A stretch of 64,000 nucleotides of DNA from Nannocystis sp. (GTDB lineage Bacteria > Myxococcota_A > Polyangia > Nannocystales > Nannocystaceae). A program made the translations under genes and the position numbers. The stretch spans positions 62,001 through 126,000 of the forward strand of contig NZ_JADJNN010000012.1 in NCBI RefSeq assembly GCF_016714285.1, in the 5' to 3' direction. Below are positions 63,841 to 64,000 of the stretch, piece after piece. A model generated the notes under the pieces. It ran no database searches. It worked only from the letters and a program-made list of their open reading frames with translations, and was not told the DNA's origin. Numbering within the stretch: position 1 is the first letter of the stretch; each line of letters begins with the position of its first letter.

Positions 63841-64000
63841 TTGGCTTCACCCTCGGAGCAGCAGCGCCAGAAGCACGTCAGGGGGCCCTCCTTCACGGGC
63901 CCGGGCGGGGCGCGTCCGCGAGCCGTTCAGGTGCTGCTGTTGCTGCTGTTCGTGATCTCGTGGGCGGCGCCGCTGGGGCTGGTGGCGTTGCTGGGGCTGT
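63841..64000 (+). CDS. Membrane protein N-terminus, cut by window end
   Basis: The frame TTG 63841 codes LASPSEQQRQKHVRGPSF, a basic stretch, and a strongly hydrophobic segment VQVLLLLLFVISWAAPLGLVALLGL running off the end. This looks like a short cytoplasmic N-terminus plus the first membrane helix. The start codon is uncertain. Type of protein unknown. Confidence 0.4.
   Translation, partial: MASPSEQQRQKHVRGPSFTGPGGARPRAVQVLLLLLFVISWAAPLGLVALLGL

Noticed and set aside
63611..63955. 114-codon plus-strand ORF at the right end
   Set aside because: It is a translation of the GGCCAACA repeats ending in poly-Cys from CTG repeats; another frame from 63841 gives a plausible membrane helix.

Overview
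The window looks like chromosomal DNA of a Myxococcota bacterium, most likely of the Nannocystaceae type. The evidence is the very high GC content, the long Ser/Thr kinases fused to TPR repeats, and the many secreted Cys-rich lipoproteins with Thr/Ser/Gly linkers. Other pointers are an OAA-family lectin (the family of myxobacterial haemagglutinin) and FG-GAP and thrombospondin-3 type surface proteins. Genes are dense on both strands. I saw no rRNA, tRNA, CRISPR array or insertion sequence.

Layout. 0-18 kb: a truncated RIO-type kinase, a Cys-rich lipoprotein, a mechanosensitive-channel-like membrane protein, a kinase-TPR protein, an NAD-dependent epimerase, two lipoproteins (one WD40), an RND exporter with its outer-membrane lipoprotein-sorting partner, a membrane adenylate cyclase and an ATP-grasp/TPR ligase. 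18-25 kb is the accessory part: a four-module lectin fusion protein, three tandem paralogous Cys-rich EF-hand lipoproteins with a decayed remnant, a partly duplicated small gene, and a GHKL ATPase/STAS-like gene pair in lower-GC DNA. 25-38 kb: thrA, metB-like, an Lhr helicase, a B12-binding radical SAM gene overlapping a small repeat-containing protein gene, a MORN-type protein, small membrane proteins and a leucine-rich repeat protein. 38-46 kb: a frame-broken kinase-TPR gene, an exported pirin, and a disrupted stretch with a DUF4157 protein and thrombospondin-3 type fragments. 46-52.5 kb: an NsrR / truncated haemoglobin / ferredoxin-reductase nitric oxide module, murG and gcvP. 52.5-64 kb: an FG-GAP lipoprotein, a PP2C phosphatase, a lipoprotein, a mltD-like/moeA/DUF6265/rluA-type operon, tatA, a zinc-ribbon protein, an outer-membrane protein and the start of a membrane protein.

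How the genes fit together. The kinase-TPR proteins, PP2C phosphatase and adenylate cyclase are signalling parts. The RND exporter and LolA-like protein probably act together on lipid or lipoprotein transport. The reductase and haemoglobin face NsrR and form a likely NO-detoxification unit that splits the flavohaemoglobin job over two proteins. ThrA and the MetB-like enzyme belong to aspartate-family amino-acid synthesis.

Two features cut across the window. Many genes lack a Shine-Dalgarno site and instead carry a TANNNT hexamer 5-9 nt before the start codon, which suggests leaderless mRNAs. About ten genes are interrupted by single-base frame breaks, several in G or C runs, so part of the apparent pseudogene content may be assembly error.
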